In this document: in pieces, positions 46,592-54,808 of the stretch
Layout: each line of letters begins with the position of its first letter
Position numbering within the stretch: the stretch's first letter is position 1
Source of the DNA: Pantoea sp.
GTDB taxonomy: Bacteria; Pseudomonadota; Gammaproteobacteria; Enterobacterales; Enterobacteriaceae
Assembly (NCBI RefSeq): GCF_028283705.1
Contig: NZ_JAPWKD010000005.1
Coordinates: 124,001-188,000, forward strand
Direction: 5' to 3'
Length of the DNA: 64,000 nucleotides
The notes under the pieces: model-generated
Told to the model about the DNA's origin: nothing
What the model saw: only the letters and a program-made list of their open reading frames with translations
Databases searched by the model: none
Program-made: the position numbers and the translations under genes

Positions 46592-47560
46592 ATGAAAGCA
46601 CCTGCACTGCCCGCAGACGAATCAGATCGTCTGGCTCAGTTACGTGCGCTCAACATTCTGCATACCCCGGCAGAAGAGCGTTTTGACCGTCTGACCCGCC
46701 TCGCCCGCCGCCTGTTTGGTGTGCCGGTCGCACTGGTAAGCCTGCTGGAAGAGGACCATCAGTGGTTCAAATCCATTGCGGGTAAATCCGGGGAAACCGC
46801 GCCGCGTAATACCTCCTTTTGTGGCCATGCCATCCTCCAGGATGACGTGATGGTAGTGGAGAATGCGCTGGAAGATGATCGCTTTTATGATAATCCGCTG
46901 GTCACCGGTGAAAACCCGGTGCGCTTCTACGCGGGTTGCCCATTACGCACGCCAGCAGGGGCCAAAGTGGGTACCCTGTGCATCGTCGATCACCATGCCC
47001 GTTCATTTGATGCCGATGATTACCACACGTTGCGCGATCTGGCAGCGATGGCGGAAGCCGAACTGATTGCGTTCCAGACCGCCACCTCAGACGAGCTGAC
47101 GCAAATTACCAATCGTCGTGGCTTTATGACGCTCGGGCAGCTGGCCCTGAATGAATGCCTGGTAAAACAACTCCCGGCCTGTCTGACATTTCTCGACCTC
47201 GACCGTTTTAAAGAGATCAACGATACCCTTGGCCACCGTCAGGGCGATCGCGCACTGATGGATTTTGCCGATGCCATGAAGGTCAGTTTCCGCCATGCGG
47301 ATATTTTTGCCCGGTTGGGAGGCGATGAGTTTGTGGTGCTGTTCAATGGCCTGCAACAGTCGGATGCCGAAGGGGTGCTGGCGCGCTTTGACCGGCAACT
47401 ACAGAGACAGACGCTTGACCTGAGCCGCCTCTACCAGCTGCATTTCTCCTCCGGTATCGTGGAATTCGATCCCCAGCAGCCGCTGACGCTGGAGCAATTG
47501 CTGGAAGGCAGCGACGAGCGCATGTATGCCGCCAAGAAAGGGAAAAAACAGGCGCGGTAG
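46592..47560 (+). CDS. GAF-GGDEF diguanylate cyclase
   Basis: A 322-residue soluble protein. Residues about 25-160 form a GAF sensor domain (FDRLTRLARRLFGVPVALVS, NTSFCGHAILQDDVMVVEN). Residues about 165-320 form a GGDEF domain with LDLDRFKEINDTLGHRQGD and an intact GGDEF at 243-247. The inhibitory-site motif RHAD (234-237) stands exactly five residues before it, so product inhibition is expected. It makes c-di-GMP. The start at MKAPALPADE has AAGAAGAG upstream; a longer frame begins with a TTG and is less likely. Confidence 0.92.
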   Translation: MKAPALPADESDRLAQLRALNILHTPAEERFDRLTRLARRLFGVPVALVSLLEEDHQWFKSIAGKSGETAPRNTSFCGHAILQDDVMVVENALEDDRFYDNPLVTGENPVRFYAGCPLRTPAGAKVGTLCIVDHHARSFDADDYHTLRDLAAMAEAELIAFQTATSDELTQITNRRGFMTLGQLALNECLVKQLPACLTFLDLDRFKEINDTLGHRQGDRALMDFADAMKVSFRHADIFARLGGDEFVVLFNGLQQSDAEGVLARFDRQLQRQTLDLSRLYQLHFSSGIVEFDPQQPLTLEQLLEGSDERMYAAKKGKKQAR

Positions 47561-47570
47561 CGCCTGTAAA
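47549..47570. terminator. Short hairpin at the end of the GGDEF gene
   Basis: CAGGCGC (47549-47555), loop GGTA, GCGCCTG (47560-47566), then TAAATTTT. It overlaps the stop codon and lies between two convergent genes. Confidence 0.55.
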
Positions 47571-47572
47571 TT

Positions 47573-48595
47573 TTAACCGCGCGCCAAATCATCAATCAAA
47601 ATCTGGTTAAACTTCTGCGGCTCCTCCATCTGCGGCGCATGTCCCATGCCCGGGAACTCGATCAGACGCGCACCAGGGATCAGTTTTGCTACCTGTTTCC
47701 CCAGCACATTGTAATGACCCAGCTGCGCTTTGACCGCTGGCGGGGCGATATCGCTGCCGATGGCGGTAGTATCGGAGGTACCAATCATCAGCGTGGTCGG
47801 CACTTGCAGATCTTTAAATTCGTAGTACACCGGCTGGGTAAAAATCATGTCGTAGATTAATGCCGAGTTCCACGCCACCCGGTTATGACCCGGTCCGCTA
47901 TTCAGACCGGCCAACATATCCACCCATTTGTCATATTCCGGCTTCCACTGACCGACATAATAGGTTTGCTGCTCATACTTTTTGATCCCTGCGGCATTCA
48001 GCTTCAGCTCGCGCTGATACCACTGGTCCACCGAACGCCACGGTGCACCTTTCGCTTTCCAATCTTCCAGGCCAATCGGGTTCACCAGCACCAGTTTTTG
48101 CGTCTGCTGCGGGTACATCAACGCATAACGCGTCGCCAGCATACCTCCGGTGGAGTGACCAACAATCACCGCCTTTTCTATTCCAAGCTGTTGCAGTAGC
48201 TGATGGGTATTCTGCGCCAGCTGCTGGAAACTGTACTGATAATTGGCCGGTTTGCTGGAACTACAGAAACCAATCTGATCCGGTGCCACCACCCGGTATC
48301 CCTGCTGGCTCAATGCCTTGATGGTGTCTTCCCAGGTGGCACCGCAGAAATTTTTGCCATGCATCAGCACCACTGTCTGGCCGTTGGCATGCTGTGTGGG
48401 TTTGACATCCATATACCCCATGCTGAGCGGCTGCTGCTGGGAGGAGAAAGCAAAATGCTGTAACGGATAAGGATACTGGAAGCCTTCCAGCTGCTCACCA
48501 TAGACATTGGCTGCCAGCGCCGATGCGCTGCTCATCAACGCCATGGAGGCGAGCAGTATCGCCAATGAAGACTTCCCGGGAAAACGTAACGCCAT
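47573..48595 (-). CDS. Exported alpha/beta hydrolase
   Basis: A 340-residue protein with a signal peptide (about 1-29, ending ASALAA-N), so periplasmic or secreted. The fold markers are VVLMHGKNFCGATWEDT (oxyanion hole), nucleophile Ser148 in VGHSTGGMLATRYA, and the final His in FPGMGHAPQMEEP. The Asp candidate is in LMIGTSDTTAIG. Homologues are epoxide-hydrolase/haloalkane-type or esterase-type; the substrate is unknown. It converges on the GGDEF gene with 12 bp between stops. Confidence 0.87.
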   Translation of the reverse strand: MALRFPGKSSLAILLASMALMSSASALAANVYGEQLEGFQYPYPLQHFAFSSQQQPLSMGYMDVKPTQHANGQTVVLMHGKNFCGATWEDTIKALSQQGYRVVAPDQIGFCSSSKPANYQYSFQQLAQNTHQLLQQLGIEKAVIVGHSTGGMLATRYALMYPQQTQKLVLVNPIGLEDWKAKGAPWRSVDQWYQRELKLNAAGIKKYEQQTYYVGQWKPEYDKWVDMLAGLNSGPGHNRVAWNSALIYDMIFTQPVYYEFKDLQVPTTLMIGTSDTTAIGSDIAPPAVKAQLGHYNVLGKQVAKLIPGARLIEFPGMGHAPQMEEPQKFNQILIDDLARG

Positions 48596-48837
48596 CAGAA
48601 CATCTCCAGGTTAGGGCAAAGCAGCGAGTGTGACATGTTACGCACCGCAGCGTATTGATGTGCCGTGCCCTCTATATCCTCAACAAATTAACAACATCTC
48701 ACAGCTAATTCTCACGAATTACGGGAATGATCTGATAGCGGAAAAATAAAAACCGATTTCCTGATAAATCTTTACGTAACAAGGCACACGGAAAGATAAG
48801 TTAAATTACACTGTGCTCACTGAACTGGAGGTGCTAT

Positions 48838-49329
48838 ATGCAAGAGAGAAAGTACAATGAGGGTGTAATTGACTCAGTAACTCACTGGATTGAAAATAAT
48901 TTAGATCAGCGTTTGAGCATTGATGATATTGCGCAAAAGTCCGGGTATTCAAAATGGTATTTACAGAAACTTTTCGCTCGCTGCCACAATGAAACCCTGG
49001 CACGTTATATTCGCAAAAAGAAACTGGCGGCCTGTGTTGTTGAGCTGAAAAATAGTGACGCAACTATTATTAGCCTGGCCGTAAAATACCATTTTGAAAG
49101 CCAGCAGTCCTTCACCCGCTCTTTTAAACAGATGATGGGATGCACACCGCTTCATTGCCGTAAACAACAATTAAGCGGCGAGAGAAAGCACCAGCTGGCA
49201 GCCAGTGATGATCCCTGCGCACTTTGCCGTCAGGAAGGTCTGGTCAGCAGCGAATGCATGAAGGAGGTGCGCCCGCCAGCCGCCACTCCCGGCAAATTCC
49301 CTGCCCGCATTAGCTGTGCGATGGTATAA
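48838..49329 (+). CDS. AraC-family regulator of MarA/SoxS/RamA type with Cys-rich C-terminal tail
   Basis: A 163-residue protein. Residues about 8-110 form a two-HTH AraC DNA-binding domain without N-terminal sensor: RLSIDDIAQKSGYSKWYLQK and the second HTH around LAVKYHFESQQSFTRSFKQM, ending at TPLHCRKQ. MarA, SoxS and RamA are only about 107-130 residues. The extra tail of about 50 residues holds Cys127, Cys130 (CALC), Cys140 and Cys160, plus Cys49, 66, 102 and 107 in the body. The tail might sense redox or metal (inference). Shine-Dalgarno GGAGG precedes the ATG. It is monocistronic. Confidence 0.83.
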   Translation: MQERKYNEGVIDSVTHWIENNLDQRLSIDDIAQKSGYSKWYLQKLFARCHNETLARYIRKKKLAACVVELKNSDATIISLAVKYHFESQQSFTRSFKQMMGCTPLHCRKQQLSGERKHQLAASDDPCALCRQEGLVSSECMKEVRPPAATPGKFPARISCAMV

Positions 49330-49330
49330 G

Positions 49331-49360
49331 AAAAAGCGCGATAATCGCGCTTTTTTTTCG
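49331..49360 (+). terminator. Terminator of the MarA-like gene
   Basis: AAAAAGCGCGATAATCGCGC followed by a run of eight T. The GCGCGAT/ATCGCGC stem and the T run make a standard intrinsic terminator directly after the stop. Confidence 0.9.
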
Positions 49361-49374
49361 TCCGAATATAGACA

Positions 49375-49402
49375 TAAAAAAAGCCCCTTCCGGGGCCTTT
49401 TA
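49375..49402 (-). terminator. Terminator of the DUF1471 gene
   Basis: On the minus strand AAGGCCCCGGAAGGGGC is followed by TTTTTTT. It lies immediately after the stop at 49404. Confidence 0.9.
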
Positions 49403-49403
49403 A

Positions 49404-49679
49404 TTATTTATACACCTGGGCGACAGCGTCAAAATTATTGCCATGCTGGCGGGCGGCTTCCACCACATAATATTTTCCGCCTTTCGCATCAGCCATCTCA
49501 GACAGGCGCTGGTGCAGATCCATCGGTGAGCTAATCGCGCCACCGGTATCGGACACGCTAATATTCCCCAGCGATTCAAGTTTAAAATGGTCGGCTTCCT
49601 GGGCAGAGATATTATTGGCAGCCAGTACCGGAACGCTCGCACCCAACAGCAACGCAGACAGAATTAATTTTTTCATCAT
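49404..49679 (-). CDS. DUF1471 (YhcN/BhsA-type) small periplasmic protein, second copy
   Basis: A 91-residue protein with signal peptide (about 1-20, ending VLAA-N). The mature part reads LESLGNISVSDTGGAISSPM, then DLHQRLSEMADAKGGKYYVV and VAQVYK at the end, which is the DUF1471 pattern. It is only distantly similar to the copy at 1947-2219. The promoter is in 49680-49847, an AT-rich stretch with no gene. The family responds to envelope and oxidative stress. Confidence 0.87.
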   Translation of the reverse strand: MMKKLILSALLLGASVPVLAANNISAQEADHFKLESLGNISVSDTGGAISSPMDLHQRLSEMADAKGGKYYVVEAARQHGNNFDAVAQVYK

Positions 49680-49818
49680 TTCGTCCTCTTCAATTGTCGT
49701 GGTAATTTTCTGAAACCATTGTCTGATTTATCGCCATCGAACATTGATCATTTTGAGTTCAAATCAGCCAGACTTACTATTTCGTTTTTACCTGATATTG
49801 AGCGACGTTATTTAAATA

Positions 49819-49842
49819 GCAGGCCAGAATCGACTGGCCTGC
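49819..49842 (-). terminator. Hairpin after the 116-residue membrane-anchored gene
   Basis: GCAGGCCAG (49819-49827) pairs with CTGGCCTGC (49834-49842). On the minus strand it is followed by TATTTAAAT. It lies just downstream of the gene ending at 49848. Confidence 0.7.
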
Positions 49843-49847
49843 TGCAA

Positions 49848-50198
49848 TTAGTTCTGCAACTCCTGGCCTGGTAACAATTTTTCTGACATCAGACGACGGC
49901 AGGTGTTGCGATCCTGATGCGCCTGCTGCTGCTGTTCCGGTGACAGATCCTGCCACACCGTTTGCAGATGCTCACCCAGGCCGCGCTGGAAGTGGATTTT
50001 TTGCAATGCGTAATCGGAATTGCTGCCTTCGATGATTTGCTGCATATCCTTTGGTGTGTTGCCGCGTCCATCATGGGTCAGCGTACAGAACATGGCGATG
50101 TAATAGGCTTTGTCTTCATCGCTGTAATGCGGTGTGAGCCACCAGACTAAGGCACTGATCACGATCAGCAGCGGCAGGAGAAATTTGAGTTTTAACAT
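49848..50198 (-). CDS. Small membrane-anchored protein of unknown function
   Basis: A 116-residue protein not recognised. One N-terminal membrane helix (about 4-21, LKFLLPLLIVISALVWWL) is followed by a polar, Gln-rich domain with two cysteines (Cys38 and Cys100) that could pair in the periplasm. There is no typical cleavage site, so it is probably an anchored periplasmic domain. It lies between the DUF1471 gene and rcnA on the same strand, with a terminator hairpin downstream. Confidence 0.6.
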   Translation of the reverse strand: MLKLKFLLPLLIVISALVWWLTPHYSDEDKAYYIAMFCTLTHDGRGNTPKDMQQIIEGSNSDYALQKIHFQRGLGEHLQTVWQDLSPEQQQQAHQDRNTCRRLMSEKLLPGQELQN

Positions 50199-50259
50199 GG
50201 GGATAATTACCAGATGGAAGAAAAACGCCGCGATCTTACCAGATTCACGGCGTTACGGC

Positions 50260-51336
50260 TCAGCGCAGGATGCCACTCAGCCCGTGATACCCCATATAAA
50301 TCGCCACCAGCGCAATCAGGGTGCCGGAAAACCAGGGCGCGCGGCGTGCCAGTGTATCCAGCCCCTGCCAGCGCTGGGTGGCCTTCTGCACACTTAACGC
50401 GGCAGCAGCCCCCACGCCGACCAGCGTCATTGCCAGCCCGATGCTGAAGCACAGCACCAGCGCGGCCCCCAGGCTAAAGGCTTTCACCTGGATGCACAGC
50501 AGCAGCACAGTGATCGCCGCCGGACAGGGGATTAGCCCACCGGTTAAGCCAAACAAAATGATCTGTCCATTGGTCACTTCACGGCTGGCAAAGCGTTTTT
50601 TGATATCACTGGCGTGGGCGCGCTCATGTGCATCCTGAAAACCGCCATCATTTTCGCCAGGCCGACGCTGCACCTCCCCCTGCTGCCACGCAACGTCATA
50701 ATCATGCGAGTGGCCGCGATGGCCGAGCGACAGACGCGCATTAAAGGTGTGTGGTTGCGGCACCGCCAGCGTGGATTGCAGCACGCCATCCTGAGCGGCG
50801 AAGGTGAATATTTGCGAGAACCCCATGCCCCGCCGGGTAGCGACACTCACTTCATTGGCCTGCCACGCAGCACCATCCAGCGTGCGCAGTTGCCAGTGCC
50901 CCTGATGCAATGCCAGTTCGATGTGGCCGTGACCGGTATCAATCACCTGAGCATCAGGGCGCTCTGTCTGCTGATGTTGCTTACGTTGCTGCTCGCTTTG
51001 CCAGGTACGCCAGATCATCCACAACGCGGTAGCGAGGATGATGACGGCAGAAATCAGCTGGAACCACGGCTCTGCGGTATCGGCGGTCAGTTTACGGCTG
51101 ACATACATGCCCCCGAGGGCGATCAGACAGACAATCAACGTGTGCGACAAAGTGGCGGCCAGTCCCAGCATCACCGCCTGCTTTACCGTACCGCGAATCG
51201 CTACGATAAACGCCGCCATCATGGTTTTGGAATGGCCCGGCTCTAGTCCGTGTAACGCACCCAGTAAAATGGCGCTGGGGATAAACAGCCAGGCACTGGA
51301 CGTGCCCTGACTCAGCAGTGCAGCAAAATCGGTCAT
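50260..51336 (-). CDS. rcnA: Nickel/cobalt efflux protein RcnA
   Basis: A 358-residue NicO/RcnA-family membrane transporter with six or more helices. LLGALHGLEPGHSKTMMAAF at the N-terminus carries the metal-site HX4D/E-like histidines, and GLTGGLIPCPAAITVLLLC is the second signature. The start MTDFAALLSQG is chosen by homology. The central hydrophilic loop (about 115-250) is much longer than in E. coli RcnA (274 residues). It holds scattered His residues rather than one His-rich run, and looks like an inserted beta-rich domain. It exports Ni(II) and Co(II). Divergent from rcnR. Confidence 0.92.
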   Translation of the reverse strand: MTDFAALLSQGTSSAWLFIPSAILLGALHGLEPGHSKTMMAAFIVAIRGTVKQAVMLGLAATLSHTLIVCLIALGGMYVSRKLTADTAEPWFQLISAVIILATALWMIWRTWQSEQQRKQHQQTERPDAQVIDTGHGHIELALHQGHWQLRTLDGAAWQANEVSVATRRGMGFSQIFTFAAQDGVLQSTLAVPQPHTFNARLSLGHRGHSHDYDVAWQQGEVQRRPGENDGGFQDAHERAHASDIKKRFASREVTNGQIILFGLTGGLIPCPAAITVLLLCIQVKAFSLGAALVLCFSIGLAMTLVGVGAAAALSVQKATQRWQGLDTLARRAPWFSGTLIALVAIYMGYHGLSGILR

Positions 51337-51396
51337 AATTGTTCTCATCGAATTAAAAAACGGCACAGTTGATGCAATTGCCGGTCAACCCAAATA

Positions 51397-51416
51397 TACT
51401 ATACCCCAGTATAGTA
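51397..51416. promoter_or_regulatory. RcnR operator in the rcnA/rcnR interval
   Basis: TACTATACCCCAGTA at 51397-51411, read on the other strand as TACT-GGGG-TAT-AGTA, is the known RcnR/CsoR-type operator form (TACT, G-tract, AGTA). A further TAGTA extends it. The site is 61 bp from the rcnA start and 22 bp before the rcnR start. Confidence 0.75.
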
Positions 51417-51437
51417 ATGATCAACGGACTTCACGCT

Positions 51438-51713
51438 ATGTCACATACCCATAAAGATCAAAAAAAATTGCTGGCGCGCGTGCGCCGTATCAAAGGCCAG
51501 GCTGAATCACTGGAAAAGGCGCTGATTGCCGAAGAAGAGTGCCTGAAGGTGTTGCAGCAGGTGGCAGCAGTGCGTGGCGCGATTAACGGGCTGATGAGTG
51601 AATTGCTGGAAGGCCATATCCGCGAGCATCTGATGAACCCGAATGCCAGCGAGCAGGAGCGCGCAAGCGATATGGAAGAGATTATCGCGGTGGTGCGCAG
51701 TTATATGAAGTAA
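51438..51713 (+). CDS. rcnR: Ni/Co-responsive repressor RcnR
   Basis: A 91-residue CsoR/RcnR-family all-helical repressor. All four RcnR metal ligands are at the E. coli positions: His3, Cys35, His60 and His64. The start MSHTHKD is chosen because the N-terminal amine and His3 take part in metal binding; the longer open frame is rejected. Metal binding releases the operator and opens rcnA expression. Confidence 0.94.
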   Translation: MSHTHKDQKKLLARVRRIKGQAESLEKALIAEEECLKVLQQVAAVRGAINGLMSELLEGHIREHLMNPNASEQERASDMEEIIAVVRSYMK

Positions 51714-51735
51714 CGGCGCGATTACTCGCGCCGTT
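51712..51735. terminator. Perfect hairpin between rcnR and the flavoprotein gene
   Basis: AACGGCGCGA (51712-51721), loop TTAC, TCGCGCCGTT (51726-51735). It begins at the rcnR stop codon and ends five bases before the stop of the convergent gene. The GC-rich part resembles the REP arm, but the loop differs. Confidence 0.65.
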
Positions 51736-51739
51736 GGCA

Positions 51740-53032
51740 TCAGAATCGCTCAAACCGATACGGGGTCGGGTCGATCAGCGGTGTATGGCCGGAAACCAGA
51801 TCGGCAGCCAGTTGCCCGGCAGCCGGTGACGTGCCGAAACCGTGGCCGGAAAACCCCGTCGCCAGCGTCAGACCTGGCATCGCCGCCACCGGGCCGATCA
51901 CCGGGTTGGAATCAGGCGTGACATCAATCACCCCGGCCCACGTCTGCGCCAGCTCCGCTTGCTCAAACACCGGCCATGCCGCGCGCAGGTTACGCATCGC
52001 TTCCTGATTCAGCGCCGGATTGGCTGCTGGATCGAGAGTACGAATACGTTCGAATGGCGAGCGGCGATCCCCCCGCCAGCGCCGGGCCAGCGCCAGATCT
52101 TTGACAAAATATTTGCCGAGCGAGATACGCAGATTGTCACGCGCATGGCGCAGCTGCGGCAGATAACGTGTCCCCAGCAGCAGATGATCGAGCGTCAACG
52201 GTGCATCCAGAGCCCCGCGCTGAGTAATAATAAACCCGCCATCTTTATGCTTACGAAATGAGAAATCCGGCGCACCTACGGCAATATTGGTGGGTCCTTC
52301 CAGCGGCTTTGTCCGCAACACCGAGCAAATCAGCGGCAAGGTGGGTAGCGCAATACCGAGATTGCCGAGAAAACGGCGTGACCAGGCTCCCGCTGCCAGC
52401 AGCACCTGATCGCAGCGAATTTCACCGCGTTCGGTAATCACGCCGCTGACCTTCCCGTCGCTGGTCTCCAGCGTGCGCACCGCGCATTGCTCCACAATAA
52501 TCGCGCCTCTGGTGATCGCGGCTTTGGCAATGGCGCTGGCTGCCAGTGTCGGTTCGGCGCGGCCATCTGAGGCGGTAAAAATCCCCCCTGCCCAGCCGCC
52601 CTGCCCACCCGGCACCCGTGCCGCAATGTCCGCAGGGCTGAGTAGCTTCGCATCCAGATCCAGCGGCTGCACCGCCTTCAGCCAGCTTTCATGCAGGGCC
52701 ATCTGTGCCTCGTTGCGGGCAATAAACATAATGCCCGCCTGGCGATAACCCACGTCGCTGCCGACGCGTTCCGCCATCCCCGCCCACAAACGGTCGGCAG
52801 CCTGCGCCAGCGGAATATCATCAGCGGCACGACTGGTTTTGCGGATCCAGCCCAGATTACGCGACGACTGCTCACCCGCAATGCGGCCTTTCTCCAGCAC
52901 CACCACCGGAATATTGCGTTCCGCCAGTGTCAGTGCGGCGGTCAACCCAACAATGCCGCCACCAATAATGACCACCGTAGTGGCGGAGGGAAAATCGGTG
53001 TATGTGGTGACAGGGGTAATTTCCGGTGACAT
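51740..53032 (-). CDS. FAD-dependent amino-acid/amine oxidoreductase (DAO family)
   Basis: A 430-residue DAO-family flavoprotein. It has the dinucleotide motif VVIIGGGIVGLTAALTLAER near residues 20-39, and GRIAGEQSSRNLGWIRKT as the adjoining substrate/FAD stretch. The C-terminal ATGFSGHGFGTSPAAGQLAADL contacts FAD. Relatives oxidise D-amino acids, glycine, sarcosine or gamma-glutamylated amines. The start has the Shine-Dalgarno AGGAGGCG. It is the third gene of an operon after the cyclodeaminase homologue and RidA. Its imine product is a natural RidA substrate. Confidence 0.88.
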   Translation of the reverse strand: MSPEITPVTTYTDFPSATTVVIIGGGIVGLTAALTLAERNIPVVVLEKGRIAGEQSSRNLGWIRKTSRAADDIPLAQAADRLWAGMAERVGSDVGYRQAGIMFIARNEAQMALHESWLKAVQPLDLDAKLLSPADIAARVPGGQGGWAGGIFTASDGRAEPTLAASAIAKAAITRGAIIVEQCAVRTLETSDGKVSGVITERGEIRCDQVLLAAGAWSRRFLGNLGIALPTLPLICSVLRTKPLEGPTNIAVGAPDFSFRKHKDGGFIITQRGALDAPLTLDHLLLGTRYLPQLRHARDNLRISLGKYFVKDLALARRWRGDRRSPFERIRTLDPAANPALNQEAMRNLRAAWPVFEQAELAQTWAGVIDVTPDSNPVIGPVAAMPGLTLATGFSGHGFGTSPAAGQLAADLVSGHTPLIDPTPYRFERF

Positions 53033-53052
53033 AACGCGCCTCCTGTTACGCC

Positions 53053-53475
53053 TTACAGCGCAACGGTGATTTCCTGCACCTCGGCCTGACCGGCCCCGCG
53101 ATACGCCGTGACTTCCAGCTCGACCTTATACACCGTGGAACCCAGCGGCGGGCAAGTGACCGTGGTCGCCGGATTGATACCGCGAAACTTATCGCCAATG
53201 ATGCCCATCACCGTCGCGACATCGTCCGGGTTCTGAATAAACACCCGCGAGAACACCACGTCTCTGAGCGAGGCATCTATCGCGGCCAGTGCCGCCTCGA
53301 TATTGGCGAACACCTGCAAAGTCTGTTCAGTGACGTCCGCCGGAATTTCTTTACTGACCGGATGACGGCCCGCGGTGTTGGAGACATAAATCCAGTTATC
53401 CACCGCGACAATGCGCGAATAGCTGCCCATCTCTTCAAATTTCGAACCGGTTTTCACTTTAATGATGTTGGTCAT
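53053..53475 (-). CDS. RidA-family enamine/imine deaminase
   Basis: A 140-residue YjgF/YER057c/UK114-family protein. The conserved core reads IYVSNTAGRHPVSKEIPADV, the segment around FANIEAALAAIDASLRDVV, then NPATTVTCPPLGSTVYKVEL near the end. It lacks the canonical Arg105 context (RxxVxVxxLP) of archetypal RidA: TTVTCPPL replaces it, so it belongs to another Rid subfamily. It probably hydrolyses the imine made by the neighbouring flavoprotein. The start MTNIIKV is chosen; GGAAACC lies upstream. Gaps are 14 nt to the gene before and 20 nt to the one after. Confidence 0.88.
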   Translation of the reverse strand: MTNIIKVKTGSKFEEMGSYSRIVAVDNWIYVSNTAGRHPVSKEIPADVTEQTLQVFANIEAALAAIDASLRDVVFSRVFIQNPDDVATVMGIIGDKFRGINPATTVTCPPLGSTVYKVELEVTAYRGAGQAEVQEITVAL

Positions 53476-53489
53476 GCTGGTTTCCTTGA

Positions 53490-54629
53490 TTAGCTCAGTA
53501 CCGGGGTTTCCCACAGGTTTAATTTCACGCCGATGCCTTTTTCGATCGCGTTGCGATACACCACCGTGCCCCAGGCAACGTCTTCCACCGGCATACCGCC
53601 GACTGACATGATGATGATCTCCTCATCGTTCTGGCGGCCAGGAGCATCACCGGCGACGATTTTGCCGATGTCCTCCAGCTGTTCCGCCGCCAGCTTGCCT
53701 TCGGCAATCATGTCCATAAAACGCACGCCGATAACCGGGATGGTTTTGTGTGCGGGCTTGGGGACTTCCTCAAACCACGCGTGATAAAGGCCGGTGTTAT
53801 CCAGCACTTTGCGCACGTCGGCCTGTTCCATACCGGCGTCGATGTTGCACAGCGCAGGCATCGCCAGGAAGGTGCCCGGCTTGACCCATTCACGCCTCAC
53901 CAGCGGATAGCTGTCGGGGTCGCCCACTTCGCCGGAACTGCAATAGGTCACGATATCGGAATCGCGTACTACCGCTTCCAGCGACTCGACGATTTCGATG
54001 TGTTTGATTTGCGGCCAGGTTTCCTGCACCCAGGTGATGAAGTTATCCAGGCTACGCTGACCACGCCCTTTCACTTTGATGGTATCGATGTGCGGGCACA
54101 CGGCGATAAACGCCGCCACCGCCGTTTTGCCCATCACGCCCGGCCCCAACAGGCCAATCACGCGGGAATCTTTACGCGCCAGATGACGCGCCCCCACGCC
54201 CGGCACCGCGCCGGTGCGATAAGCCGACAGCAGATTGGCGGACATATGCGCCAGCGGTGCGCCGGTATCGGCATCGTTGAGGGTGAACATCAGAATGGAA
54301 CGCGGCAGCCCTTTTTCGCGGTTGGCAATATTCGAGCCATACCATTTCACCCCTGCGGTGCCAAAGTTGCCGCCGAGGTAAGCTGGCATCGCCATCAGGC
54401 GACGATCGGCGGTCGGTTTTGGCATGGTGGGGAACGGTGAATTTTCCGGGAAGGTGACCATCGCGCCGTGTGAATCGTTATTGGCACCGGCCATGCGGTA
54501 GTCCCCCCGATACAACAGGCCGAACATCTCCTCCATGGTGTTAACGCAGGCGGGCATGTCGGTAACGCCTGCGCGGATCATGTCCTGCTCCGACAGGTAG
54601 ATAAAATCAATCCGGGTTGAATCAGTCAT
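53490..54629 (-). CDS. Ornithine cyclodeaminase/mu-crystallin family protein
   Basis: A 379-residue NAD(P)-binding enzyme of the OCD/mu-crystallin family, with the dinucleotide loop LLGPGVMGKTAVAAF and the substrate-side stretch SANLLSAYRTGAVPGVGARHLAR. Relatives are ornithine cyclodeaminases, ketimine reductases and opine or lysine-type dehydrogenases. It is longer than typical OCDs (about 320-350) and belongs to a branch often found beside amine-oxidising genes. It is the first gene of the OCD-RidA-flavoprotein operon, divergent from an AraC regulator. Confidence 0.87.
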   Translation of the reverse strand: MTDSTRIDFIYLSEQDMIRAGVTDMPACVNTMEEMFGLLYRGDYRMAGANNDSHGAMVTFPENSPFPTMPKPTADRRLMAMPAYLGGNFGTAGVKWYGSNIANREKGLPRSILMFTLNDADTGAPLAHMSANLLSAYRTGAVPGVGARHLARKDSRVIGLLGPGVMGKTAVAAFIAVCPHIDTIKVKGRGQRSLDNFITWVQETWPQIKHIEIVESLEAVVRDSDIVTYCSSGEVGDPDSYPLVRREWVKPGTFLAMPALCNIDAGMEQADVRKVLDNTGLYHAWFEEVPKPAHKTIPVIGVRFMDMIAEGKLAAEQLEDIGKIVAGDAPGRQNDEEIIIMSVGGMPVEDVAWGTVVYRNAIEKGIGVKLNLWETPVLS

Positions 54630-54808
54630 GGTTTACGCCCTTTTCAGTCTTATTACGTATTCCCGCCGACGCAGTGCGTCCGGCGTGCAGGTGGATGTCT
54701 TTAGGAATACGTGACGACGAGGGGGCTGTATTGAATATTTGCGACATCCGCGTGGCACGGGGCTTGCATGATCGGTTTATCCCTGTTCAGCCTGTAGCGG
54801 AGCGCGCG

